64,000 nt of DNA from Dryocola sp036489025. GTDB lineage: Bacteria > Pseudomonadota > Gammaproteobacteria > Enterobacterales > Enterobacteriaceae. Made by a program: the position numbers and the translations under genes. This document shows positions 33,773 through 42,052 of the stretch, piece after piece (position 1 is the first letter of the stretch; the number at the start of each line of letters is the position of its first letter). The notes under the pieces were generated by a model. The model was not told the origin of the DNA. It searched no databases and saw only the letters and a list, made by a program, of their open reading frames with translations. The stretch lies in contig DASXGN010000008.1 of NCBI GenBank assembly GCA_036489025.1, positions 62,001 through 126,000 of the forward strand. Direction: 5' to 3'.

Positions 33773-34549
33773 ATGTTCTTAATAATATTAATAAAATCAC
33801 TCATCATCGGGGGGCTTGTCGGCGTAGGAGTTGGCGCCGGAGCTGCACGCATGTTTCATGCGCCAACCACACAGGGAATGGGCGCTTTTCGTACACTCGG
33901 CGAGCTGAACTCCTGTGAAGGCGACCCGGCTTCGCATTTCTCCTTTGGCTTAGGATTCTTCTTCAACGCCTGGGCCTCCTCCGTCGCGGCGGGTGCCTTC
34001 ACGCAGGACGTTGATCACCGCATTATCCCTAACTGGGGCGCAGCGGCTCTGATGGTGAAAAACCGTAACGTTGCCGAAACGCTGCACGATCCGAAGAAAA
34101 TGGCTATCGCCTGCGGCCTGATTGGCATGGTCGTCGTCGCCTTCCTCAACAGTACCGCTTCCGCCGTTCCGGCTGCGTTACAGGTCACCGCCGTGAAGGT
34201 GCTGGTCCCTGCGGCCAACCTGCTGGTTAACACCGTGATGCCGGTCATCTTCTGGCTTGCCGCAATCGACGCGGGTAAAAAATCCGGCTTCTGGGCAACT
34301 ATTTTCGGTGGCTGCGCGCAGCTGATCATGGGTAACGCCGTGCCGGGTCTGGTGCTGGGTATCCTCATCGGTAAAGGTGTAGAAGAAAGCGGCTGGAACC
34401 GCGTCACCAAAGTGATGATGACCGCCATTGTCGCGCTGTTTGTGCTGAGCGCTTTCTTCCGCGGTTTCGACATGAAGATGATCGAATCCTTCCACCTGAC
34501 CGTGCCGAACTGGCTGGATCTGATTCATAACTCGATGAGCGGAAAATAA
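33773..34549 (+). CDS. DUF4311-family membrane protein
   Basis: A 258-residue inner-membrane protein with about six or seven hydrophobic segments. The first is very glycine-rich (IIGGLVGVGVGAGAARMF). The conserved segment ELNSCEGDPASHFSFGLGFF could contribute to a substrate site. Paired with the DUF4310 protein 8 bases downstream, it looks like half of a membrane channel. AGAAAGGACAGACTG precedes the ATG. No characterised family is recognised. Confidence 0.82.
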   Translation: MFLIILIKSLIIGGLVGVGVGAGAARMFHAPTTQGMGAFRTLGELNSCEGDPASHFSFGLGFFFNAWASSVAAGAFTQDVDHRIIPNWGAAALMVKNRNVAETLHDPKKMAIACGLIGMVVVAFLNSTASAVPAALQVTAVKVLVPAANLLVNTVMPVIFWLAAIDAGKKSGFWATIFGGCAQLIMGNAVPGLVLGILIGKGVEESGWNRVTKVMMTAIVALFVLSAFFRGFDMKMIESFHLTVPNWLDLIHNSMSGK

Positions 34550-34557
34550 CGGAGCCG

Positions 34558-35202
34558 ATGATGGAAGAGAATAAAGGGTTTTGGTATGCCGACTGGTCGT
34601 TCCCGATTTTTGTTGGCCTGCTTTCCTCCGGCGTCTTTGCCGGGACACACATGTATTACCTGTACGGCATCGGCGCGTTTAACGAAGTCGCCTTTGTTTC
34701 CATGCTGCGCGCCGGGATCGACACCGGTGTTTACGGCGCGGTAGCTGCGTTTGGTGCGAGCTTCCTGTTCGCTCGTATTATCGAAGGTTCTCTGGTTGGG
34801 ATCCTGGATATCGGCGGTGCGATTCAAACAGGTATCGGGCTGGGCGTTCCTGCGCTGCTGCTGGGGGCGGGCTTTGTCTTCCCGGTGGCCAACTTCGGCG
34901 CTTCGCTGGTAACGGGCATGGTGCTTGGCCTGGCCGTGGGATACCTGATTATCCTGGCGCGTAAATTCACCATCAACCAGAGCGACTCCACCTACGGGGC
35001 GGACGTCATGATGGGCGCGGGTAACGCATCCGGCCGCTTCCTTGGGCCGTTGATTATCCTCAGCGCCATGACCGCGTCGATTCCTATCGGCATTGGTTCG
35101 CTGGTGGGCTCCCTGCTGTTTTACCTGTGGGGTAAACCTATCACCGGCGGCGCGATACTGGGCGCCATGATTTTAGGGGCCGTATTCCCGGTAGCGCTGT
35201 AA
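34558..35202 (+). CDS. DUF4310-family membrane protein
   Basis: A 214-residue inner-membrane protein with about six hydrophobic segments (FPIFVGLLSSGVFAGTHMYY, TGIGLGVPALLLGAGFVFPV, YLIILARKFTINQSDSTYG). Glycine-rich helices match the style of its DUF4311 neighbour, suggesting a heteromeric permease. Two ATG codons in a row (34558, 34561) follow GGAGCCG. A 53-base gap with AAGGAG leads to the metallohydrolase gene. Confidence 0.82.
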   Translation: MMEENKGFWYADWSFPIFVGLLSSGVFAGTHMYYLYGIGAFNEVAFVSMLRAGIDTGVYGAVAAFGASFLFARIIEGSLVGILDIGGAIQTGIGLGVPALLLGAGFVFPVANFGASLVTGMVLGLAVGYLIILARKFTINQSDSTYGADVMMGAGNASGRFLGPLIILSAMTASIPIGIGSLVGSLLFYLWGKPITGGAILGAMILGAVFPVAL

Positions 35203-35255
35203 GACCAAAGGTGGAGGGCATTTGCCGTCCACCGTTTAGCATTAAGGAGTAAACC

Positions 35256-36389
35256 ATGTTTGACTTAATCCTGCGCCAGGCCCGCCTGGTAGACGATACC
35301 GTAATCGATATAGCCCTTAAAGACGGCAAGATTGCTGCGCTAGGCAACGTTACCGGTGCCGCGCACGAAGAGCGCACGCTCAACGGTGAGTATTACGTCA
35401 GCGCAGGCTGGATTGATTCACACGTTCACTGTTACCCAAAATCCCCGATTTATCACGACGAGCCTGACAGCGTAGGCATCGCCAGCGGTGTGACCACGGT
35501 TGTGGATGCTGGCAGCACCGGCGCGGACGATGTTGACGAGTTTTATGAGATTACCCGCCGGGCCACGACGGACGTTTACGCCCTGCTGAATATCTCCCGC
35601 GTTGGGCTTATCGCGCAGAACGAGCTGTCCGATATGGCCAATATCGATAAGGTAGCGGTTCGCGATGCGGTGAAGCGCCTGCCCGGTTTTATCGTCGGTA
35701 TTAAGGCGCGCATGAGCAGCAGCGTGGTGGGCGCCAACGGCATTAAGCCCCTCGAGATCGCTAAAGAAATCCAGCGCGAAAATGATGACCTACCGATGAT
35801 GGTACACATCGGCAACAACCCGCCGGATCTGGACGAGATAGCCGACCTGCTGACCAGCGGCGATATCATTACCCACTGCTACAACGGCAAGCCGAACCGC
35901 ATTTTGACGCCCGCGGGCGAGCTGCGCGCCTCTGTTTCCAGGGCGATTCAGCGCGGTGTGCGCCTTGATGTGGGCCACGGCACCGCTAGCTTTAGCTTTG
36001 AAGTGGCGAAGATTGCCATCGCGAAAGGCATTCTGCCGCACACCATTAGCTCTGATATTTACTGCCGCAACCGTATCAACGGCCCGGTGCATAACCTGGG
36101 GGCGGTGATGTCCAAATTCCTCTCCGTGGGCCTGTCTTTACCGCAGGTTATCGACTGCGTCACGTCGGGCGCGGCGGATGGCCTGCGTCTGAAGCATAAA
36201 GGGCGTCTGGCCGTCGGCCTTGATGCCGACCTGACCATCTTCGAGCTCCGCCGCCAGCCGACGGTATTTATGGATTCCGAGCAGCAGACGCTACAGGGCG
36301 AACAGCTGTTGGTCGCGCTTGCCGCCGTTCGCGCCGGGAAGTGGTTTACTACCGAACAAGGGAAAGCAGAACATGTCTTCAATTTATGA
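35256..36389 (+). CDS. Amidohydrolase/deacetylase-family metallohydrolase
   Basis: A 377-residue cytoplasmic amidohydrolase-superfamily enzyme. Metal-site residues are visible in order: GWIDSHVHCYP (HxH), the Lys of GIKARMSSS as candidate bridging lysine, MVHIGNNPP, THCYNG and the Asp of TISSDIYCRN. It resembles dihydroorotase/adenine deaminase-like proteins that accompany DgaE and DgaF homologues. Context suggests removal of an acyl or carbamoyl group from an amino-sugar-acid-like compound. Its 3' end overlaps the PLP-lyase gene by 17 bases. Confidence 0.87.
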   Translation: MFDLILRQARLVDDTVIDIALKDGKIAALGNVTGAAHEERTLNGEYYVSAGWIDSHVHCYPKSPIYHDEPDSVGIASGVTTVVDAGSTGADDVDEFYEITRRATTDVYALLNISRVGLIAQNELSDMANIDKVAVRDAVKRLPGFIVGIKARMSSSVVGANGIKPLEIAKEIQRENDDLPMMVHIGNNPPDLDEIADLLTSGDIITHCYNGKPNRILTPAGELRASVSRAIQRGVRLDVGHGTASFSFEVAKIAIAKGILPHTISSDIYCRNRINGPVHNLGAVMSKFLSVGLSLPQVIDCVTSGAADGLRLKHKGRLAVGLDADLTIFELRRQPTVFMDSEQQTLQGEQLLVALAAVRAGKWFTTEQGKAEHVFNL

Positions 36390-37491
36390 GAAATACAATT
36401 TAAAACAGGTGATTAACGCATCGGGCCGCATGACCGCGCTGGGCGTTTCCACGCCGCGTCCGGAAGTGGTGGAAGCCGTCACCACCGGCATGAATCACTA
36501 CTTCGAGATGAAAGATCTGGTCAATAAAACCGGCGAGTACATTGCGAAGCTGCTGGACGTTGAAGCGGCAACCGTTGTTTCCTGCGCGTCTTCCGGGATT
36601 GCGCAGTCCATTGCCGCCGTGCTGGTTAAAGATAATCAGTGGCTGATTGAAAACCTGCATGCCGCGCCGCTTGAGAACAATGAAATCGTGCTGCCTAAAG
36701 GCCACAACGTTAACTTTGGCGCGCCGGTTGGCACCATGGTTAATCTCGGCGGCGGTAAGATCGTCGAAGCGGGCTATGCCAATGAATGTTCCGCCGATCA
36801 GCTGGCAGCGGCTATTTCCCCGCGCACTGCGGCAATCCTGTACATCAAATCCCACCATTCCGTACAGAAAAGTATGCTCAGCGTTGAGCAGGCTGTCGTC
36901 GTGGCCCGCAAGCACAACCTGCCGCTGATTGTGGATGCCGCGGCAGAAGAAGATTTGCAGTGCTATTACCGCGCCGGTGCAGATCTGGTGATTTACAGCG
37001 GCGCAAAGGCTATCGAAGGCCCTACCAGCGGCCTGGTGATTGGCAAAGAGCAGTACGTTGAGTGGGTGAAGCTGCAAACCGGCGGTATCGGCCGCGCCAT
37101 GAAGGTCGGCAAAGAAGGCATCCTCGGCCTGACCTGCGCCATCGAACATTACCTCAGTGCGGAAAAAGAGAGCGGCGAGCAAATGGTGCAAAAGATGACG
37201 CCGTTTATCGATAGCCTGAACACGCTTAACGGCGTCAGCGCCCGCGTCGTGTGGGATGCGGCTGGCCGCGATATCGCGCGTACTGAGATTAAGTTCGATG
37301 AAGCCGCTATCGGCATCAGCACCGGTGAACTGGTCAGCGCGCTTAAACAGGGCGAATACGCCATCTATTTCCGCGGCTACAAGGCTAATGAAGGCATTGT
37401 GGAAGCCGACGTGCGCAGCGTAAGCCCGGCGCAATTAGAGATTATTTATCGCTGCATCAAAGCGAATACCTGCAAGGAGAACCAGGCATGA
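36373..37491 (+). CDS. DgaE-like PLP-dependent ammonia lyase
   Basis: A 372-residue fold-type I PLP enzyme of the SelA/DgaE group. The cofactor lysine is expected in YSGAKAIEGPTSGLVIG; the preceding VDAAAEEDL contains the aspartate that holds the pyridine ring. In Salmonella, DgaE converts D-glucosaminate 6-phosphate to 2-keto-3-deoxy-6-phosphogluconate and ammonia. ATG 36373 lies within the metallohydrolase gene and aligns with the family start (MSSIYEKYNLKQVINASG); a longer frame from 36319 is spurious. The 3' end overlaps the aldolase gene by four bases (ATGA). Confidence 0.88.
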   Translation: MSSIYEKYNLKQVINASGRMTALGVSTPRPEVVEAVTTGMNHYFEMKDLVNKTGEYIAKLLDVEAATVVSCASSGIAQSIAAVLVKDNQWLIENLHAAPLENNEIVLPKGHNVNFGAPVGTMVNLGGGKIVEAGYANECSADQLAAAISPRTAAILYIKSHHSVQKSMLSVEQAVVVARKHNLPLIVDAAAEEDLQCYYRAGADLVIYSGAKAIEGPTSGLVIGKEQYVEWVKLQTGGIGRAMKVGKEGILGLTCAIEHYLSAEKESGEQMVQKMTPFIDSLNTLNGVSARVVWDAAGRDIARTEIKFDEAAIGISTGELVSALKQGEYAIYFRGYKANEGIVEADVRSVSPAQLEIIYRCIKANTCKENQA

Positions 37492-38228
37492 AACTGACCC
37501 CAAACTTTTACCGCGACCGCGTCTGTCTGAACGTGCTGGCGGGCTCAAAAGAGAACGCGAAGGAAATCTACGAAGCAGCGGAAGGGCATGTGCTGGTAGG
37601 CGTGCTTTCCAAAAACTACCCGGATGTTAATAGCGCCGTAGCGGATATGCGTGAGTATGCGCAGCTTATCGACAATGCGCTGTCCGTTGGCCTTGGAGCA
37701 GGCGATCCGAACCAGTCGGCAATGGTGAGTGAAATCTCCCGCCAGGTACAGCCGCAGCACGTCAACCAGGTTTTCACCGGCGTGGGCACCAGCCGCGCCC
37801 TGCTGGGTCAAAACGAAACCGTGGTTAACGGCCTCGTTTCCCCGACCGGCACCGTCGGCATGGTGAAGATTTCTACCGGCCCGCTGAGCTCAAATGCCCC
37901 TGACGGCATCGTTCCGGTTGAAACTGCAATTAAGTTGCTGAAAGATATGGGCGGTAGCTCAATCAAATACTTCCCGATGGGCGGTCTGAAATGCCGTGAC
38001 GAGTTTAAAGCGGTGGCGGAAGCCTGCGCGAAGCATGATTTTTGGCTGGAGCCGACGGGCGGTATCGATCTTGAGAACTACGAAGAAATTCTCAGGATCG
38101 CGCTGGACGCGGGCGTCAGCAAAGTGATCCCACATATTTACAGCTCGATTATTGATAAAGCCAGCGGCAATACGCGCCCGGATGACGTGCGCACGCTGCT
38201 GGCTATGACGAAGAAACTGGTCGGCTAA
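37488..38228 (+). CDS. DgaF-like 2-dehydro-3-deoxy-phosphogluconate aldolase
   Basis: A 246-residue aldolase of the DgaF/KDGP type: SVGLGAGDPNQSAMVSEI, the phosphate-binding-like VSPTGTVGMVKISTGP, and SSIKYFPMGGLKCRDEF with the candidate Schiff-base lysine, then LEPTGGIDLENYEEIL. DgaF splits 2-keto-3-deoxy-6-phosphogluconate into pyruvate and glyceraldehyde 3-phosphate. With the upstream lyase it completes a path from an amino sugar acid phosphate to central metabolism. It ends the tightly packed part of the operon. Confidence 0.88.
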   Translation: MKLTPNFYRDRVCLNVLAGSKENAKEIYEAAEGHVLVGVLSKNYPDVNSAVADMREYAQLIDNALSVGLGAGDPNQSAMVSEISRQVQPQHVNQVFTGVGTSRALLGQNETVVNGLVSPTGTVGMVKISTGPLSSNAPDGIVPVETAIKLLKDMGGSSIKYFPMGGLKCRDEFKAVAEACAKHDFWLEPTGGIDLENYEEILRIALDAGVSKVIPHIYSSIIDKASGNTRPDDVRTLLAMTKKLVG

Positions 38229-38230
38229 AA

Positions 38231-38281
38231 CCCCCTTCATCCTGACTTTTTCGCTGGCAGAAAAGGTTGGGGTGAGGGTGG
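38231..38281. repeat. Degenerate GC-rich inverted repeat
   Basis: CCCCCTTCATCCTGACTTTT and AAAAGGTTGGGGTGAGGGT pair loosely around CGCTGGCAG. The outer arm (GGGTGAGGGT) resembles that of the element at 1731-1839. It could weaken transcription into the lactonase gene. Confidence 0.5.
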
Positions 38282-38311
38282 CTCATCCAATAAACCGCGA
38301 GGAAATACTCC

Positions 38312-39460
38312 ATGCCTGCAATGCGTAACCTGCTTGTTGCTTCATTTGCCGTTCTTGCCTCGACGCCGCTTGTCGCCCAGGCTCAGTACGCCTGGGTGGG
38401 CACCTACAATCCTAACGGCGAGGGCGTTTATCGCTTTCAGGTCGACGCCGCCACCGGTGCGCTGACCGGTAAGACGCTGGTCAACGAACTGCCAAATGCC
38501 GCTCAGCTCACTGCTTCAAAGGATGGCAAAACGCTTTATGTCGCAAGCGAGGCGGAGAAAGGCGTGGTGGCCGCATTACGTATTGATGAGAAGGGTAATC
38601 TTCGCGAGCTTAATCAGGTTTCTTCCGGCGGAGCGGGCCCGGTTTATCTTTCGCTGACGCCAAACGGCCGCCATCTTCTGGTCGCAAACTACGTCAGCGG
38701 TACGGTTGCCGTGCTGCCGGTAAAACAGGACGGCAGCCTCGGTGAAGCCACGGACACGAAGCAGGATGATGGCCCGGCTGGTGCAGCGAAACCGGAGGCC
38801 GCGGTGGAAGGCAGCTTCGCCGCAAGCGATCACAATGGTCCTCATGCGCACATGATCGGCGCGGATCCTAGTGGAAAGTTTGTTTTTACCACCGATCTTG
38901 GCTTAGACCGGATTTATCAGTATCGCTTCGATGAGGCGAGCGGCAGGCTGACGCCAAACGATCCGCCGTTTATTCACGCCTCGTCAAAAGGCGCCGGGCC
39001 ACGCCATTTTGTGTTTACGCCGAAGGGTGACGGCCTGTGGTTAATTAACGAGGAGTCTTCTACGCTTACCCATTATCAGCTCGATAGCGCGCAAGGGACG
39101 CTGAGCGAGGGGAAAACCGTATCGGCGCTGCCAAAAGGCTATAAGGGCACAAGTTTTGCGGCGGGTCTGGCCCTGAGCCACGACGGAAAGCAGCTTTACG
39201 TGGCTAACCGCCTGCACAATAGCATCGCGCACTTCACCGTGTCGGAGAACGGCACGCTGACCCATCAGGACGATATCTGGACGCGAGGAGATTACCCGCG
39301 CACGCTGACGCTGGATAGCAGCGGCAGGTTCCTCTACGCCATGAATCAGCGCAGCGACAATATCACGCGTTTTAGCGTGGCATCACAAAGCGGGAAGCTT
39401 ACCTTTGTCGAAGACTATGTGGCGGTCGGGAGCCCGTCACAGCTAGTGTTTACGCCGTAG
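38312..39460 (+). CDS. Exported lactonase-family beta-propeller protein (YbhE/Pgl-like)
   Basis: A 382-residue protein of the seven-bladed propeller lactonase family (6-phosphogluconolactonase YbhE type). Blade-like repeats are visible (KTLYVASEAEKGVVAALRID, GRHLLVANYVSGTVAVLPV, KQLYVANRLHNSIAHFTV), as well as HNGPHAHMIGADPSGKFVF, a family hallmark. Unlike E. coli Pgl it has a signal peptide (MPAMRNLLVASFAVLASTPLVAQA), so it acts in the periplasm, possibly opening a sugar lactone before uptake. It is separated from the operon by a repeat. An alternative ATG lies at 38321. Confidence 0.85.
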   Translation: MPAMRNLLVASFAVLASTPLVAQAQYAWVGTYNPNGEGVYRFQVDAATGALTGKTLVNELPNAAQLTASKDGKTLYVASEAEKGVVAALRIDEKGNLRELNQVSSGGAGPVYLSLTPNGRHLLVANYVSGTVAVLPVKQDGSLGEATDTKQDDGPAGAAKPEAAVEGSFAASDHNGPHAHMIGADPSGKFVFTTDLGLDRIYQYRFDEASGRLTPNDPPFIHASSKGAGPRHFVFTPKGDGLWLINEESSTLTHYQLDSAQGTLSEGKTVSALPKGYKGTSFAAGLALSHDGKQLYVANRLHNSIAHFTVSENGTLTHQDDIWTRGDYPRTLTLDSSGRFLYAMNQRSDNITRFSVASQSGKLTFVEDYVAVGSPSQLVFTP

Positions 39461-39512
39461 AAGTCGCTGTACCGGGCGCGTTGTTGCGCCCGTTTAAAGA
39501 AAGGATACTGCA

Positions 39513-41423
39513 GTGAGATTTCCAAGCCTACGACTGGCCCAGCTATTTGAGATGCTACAAAACGAGACGCTGCCCCAGGATGAACTGGCGCGGCGTTTGT
39601 CCGTTTCTACCCGAACCGTCCGCACCGATATTACGGCGCTAAATGATTTGCTGGCCGGACACGGTGCGCAGTTTATTCTCAATCGTGGCGCAGGCTACCA
39701 GCTTAGAATTGATGATGAGGCGCTTTATCAGGCCTTACAGGCACAGCCTTCTCGCCAGCTCCGCATTCCCCGAACCTCCCCCGAGCGGGTCCACTATCTG
39801 GTGGTGCGCTTTTTGACTTCCGCTTTCTCTCTGAAGCTTGAGGATCTTGCCGAAGAGTGGTTTGTCAGCCGGGCGACGCTGCAAAGCGACATGGCGGAAG
39901 TGCGTGAATGGTTTAATCGCTATAACCTGACCATTGAGACCCGCCCGCGCCACGGCATGAAGCTGTTTGGCAGCGAGACGGCGGTGCGCGCCTGCCTGAC
40001 TGACCTGCTCTGGCAGCTCACGCAGGAAGACAGCGAGAATCCGCTGCTGACCGAAGAGGCGCTGAACGCAGGCGTCCCGGAACAGCTGGCGGCCGGGCTG
40101 CATGAATGTTTTACCCGCTGTCGCATTCGCCTGACGGATGAAGGCGAGCAGTTTATTTGCCTGTATTGTGCGGTTGCCGTGCGGCGAATCAGCGAGGGCT
40201 ATCCGCTGGCAGAATTTACCGCCGACGACGTGGACGATAACGTGCGGGAGGCCGCGCGCCAGATTGCGGCGCTGCTCCAGAAGCTGGCGGAAAAACCGCT
40301 TTCCGAGGCGGAAGAGCAGTGGCTGCAGGTGCATATCGCCGCGCGTCAGGTGCAGGAGGTAGCGCCGAGCGCGATTGGCCCCGACGATGACGAAGCGCTG
40401 GTCAATTACATTCTGCGCTACATCAATACACACTATAACTACAACCTGCTGACCGACACCCAGCTGCATGCGGATTTGCTCACGCATATCAAAACGATGA
40501 TTACCCGCGTGCGCTACCAGATAAACATCCCCAACCCGCTGCTTTCCAATATTAAACAGCACTATCCGATGGCCTACGACATGACGCTGGCCGCCGTATC
40601 AAGCTGGGGAAAATATACGCCGTACGTTATCAGCGAAAACGAAATTGGCTTCCTGGTGCTGCACATCGGCGTCGGGCTGGAGCGGCATTACAACATTGGC
40701 TACCAGCGTCATCCGCGGGCCCTGCTGGTGTGTGATACCGGCAACTCTACGGTGCGAATGATTCAGGCCATGCTGCTGCGCAAGTATCCGCAGATTGAAG
40801 TGACGAGCATTATCTCGCTGCGAGACTACGAGCAGATGGAAAGCATTGAAGAAGATTTTGTTATCTCCACCACGCGAGTGGCTGAGAAAGAAAAGCCGGT
40901 GGTGACGATGGCGCCGTTCCCGACGGAATATCAGCTGGAGCAGCTCGGCAAGCTGGTGCTGGTGGACAGAACGCGGCCTTATATGCTGGCGAAGTATTTC
41001 GACGAGCGCCATTTTATGGTGATTGACGAATCCATGACCCAGCAGGCGCTTTTCAGCACCCTTTGCGCACAGCTTGAGCGAGAAGGTTACGTGGGCGCGG
41101 ATTTCTATCCGTCGGTGGTAGAGCGCGAGGCCATCGTTAGCACCATGCTCGGCGAGGGAATTGCGCTGCCGCACTCGCTTGGGCTGATGGCTGACAAAAC
41201 CGTTGTTTACACCGTGCTGGCGCCGCAGGGCATCAGCTGGGGAGACGAAACGGCCTACGTGATCTTCCTGCTGGCCATCAGCAAAAGCGAGTATGAAGAG
41301 GCGATGGCGATTTACGATTTGTTTGTCACCTTCCTGCGGGAAAGAGCGATGACAAGGCTGCGAGACTGCAAAGCCTTCACCAACTTTAAAGAAGTGGCGA
41401 TGGAGTGTCTGAGCCGTTTTTAG
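39513..41423 (+). CDS. BglG-family PTS-regulated transcriptional regulator
   Basis: A 636-residue multi-domain regulator. Order: DeoR/HTH_11-like helix-turn-helix (DELARRLSVSTRTVRTDIT), a second Mga-like helix-turn-helix (KLEDLAEEWFVSRATLQSDM), PRD1, PRD2 (about 290-390, LHADLLTHIKTMITRVRY and LVLHIGVGLERH), an EIIB-like domain with a Cys (LLVCDTGNST) and a C-terminal EIIA(Fru)-like domain with an active-site-type His (EGIALPHSLGL). This is the MtlR/LicR-type DNA-binding activator layout, not the RNA-binding BglG layout. GTG start at 39513 has AGGA seven bases upstream. It probably controls the preceding cluster. Confidence 0.9.
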   Translation: MRFPSLRLAQLFEMLQNETLPQDELARRLSVSTRTVRTDITALNDLLAGHGAQFILNRGAGYQLRIDDEALYQALQAQPSRQLRIPRTSPERVHYLVVRFLTSAFSLKLEDLAEEWFVSRATLQSDMAEVREWFNRYNLTIETRPRHGMKLFGSETAVRACLTDLLWQLTQEDSENPLLTEEALNAGVPEQLAAGLHECFTRCRIRLTDEGEQFICLYCAVAVRRISEGYPLAEFTADDVDDNVREAARQIAALLQKLAEKPLSEAEEQWLQVHIAARQVQEVAPSAIGPDDDEALVNYILRYINTHYNYNLLTDTQLHADLLTHIKTMITRVRYQINIPNPLLSNIKQHYPMAYDMTLAAVSSWGKYTPYVISENEIGFLVLHIGVGLERHYNIGYQRHPRALLVCDTGNSTVRMIQAMLLRKYPQIEVTSIISLRDYEQMESIEEDFVISTTRVAEKEKPVVTMAPFPTEYQLEQLGKLVLVDRTRPYMLAKYFDERHFMVIDESMTQQALFSTLCAQLEREGYVGADFYPSVVEREAIVSTMLGEGIALPHSLGLMADKTVVYTVLAPQGISWGDETAYVIFLLAISKSEYEEAMAIYDLFVTFLRERAMTRLRDCKAFTNFKEVAMECLSRF

Positions 41424-41437
41424 CGGAAATTTGAAAA

Positions 41438-41459
41438 CCCCTCTCCGGATGGAGAGGGG
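41438..41459. terminator. Hairpin between the convergent regulator gene and dolP
   Basis: CCCCTCTCC, a four-base loop and GGAGAGGGG form a perfect 9-base stem. On the reverse strand it is followed by TTTTCAAATTT, so it is a better terminator for dolP than for the regulator. Confidence 0.65.
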
Positions 41460-41467
41460 AAGAGAGT

Positions 41468-42043
41468 TTACTTCAGAGGCGTGAACGCGGTGGTGACGTG
41501 CTTGACGCCGCTGACACGACTGGCGATATCCGCCGCCGCTTTCCCTTCTCTGTCCGTGACCAGTCCCAGCAGGAACACTTCGCCGTTTTCGGTAGTGACC
41601 TTCACATTAGAGGATTTCACCTGATCGCTGGTCAACAGCTGCGAGCGAACTTTGGTGGTGATCCACGTATCCGAAGAGGCGGTGCCGAGGCCAATCGGGG
41701 CCATATTTCGGATTTCGTTATACACCTCGGTGGTGCCGTCTACGCCCAGAGCAATCTGTTTTGCGCGAGAGGCCAGCTCGGTGTTTTGCGTCTGCCCGGT
41801 CAGCAGGACTTTGCCCTGGTAGGCGGTGACGTTAATGCGGGCATCTTTCTTCAGCTGTTCGTCTTTGCCCAGCGCGCTGTTGACGCGCAGTTCCAGCGTG
41901 CCGTCATCAACCTGCGTGCCCACGGTGCGCGGATCGGTAGCCGTTTTTGTTGCGACAGCCGCGGTGCCGACTACGGCAGCCGCGACGCAACCCTGTAAAA
42001 ATAGCGCGGTAATAAGGACTGCAAGTGGCTTAAATGCCTTCAT
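41468..42043 (-). CDS. dolP: Outer-membrane lipoprotein DolP (YraP)
   Basis: A 191-residue lipoprotein: signal peptide with lipobox LQGC (lipid-modified C19), then two BON domains (LRVNSALGKDEQLKKDARIN and WITTKVRSQLLTSDQVKS). In E. coli, DolP is sigma-E controlled, supports outer-membrane integrity and binds anionic lipids at the division site. It lies nine bases downstream of diaA, as in E. coli. Confidence 0.95.
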   Translation of the reverse strand: MKAFKPLAVLITALFLQGCVAAAVVGTAAVATKTATDPRTVGTQVDDGTLELRVNSALGKDEQLKKDARINVTAYQGKVLLTGQTQNTELASRAKQIALGVDGTTEVYNEIRNMAPIGLGTASSDTWITTKVRSQLLTSDQVKSSNVKVTTENGEVFLLGLVTDREGKAAADIASRVSGVKHVTTAFTPLK

Positions 42044-42052
42044 CTGTACTCC

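Noticed and set aside
16701..41437. Prophage or integrative element borders
   Set aside because: No integrase, tRNA, att-like direct repeat or phage structural gene was found at either edge; the HTH and toxin genes alone are not enough.
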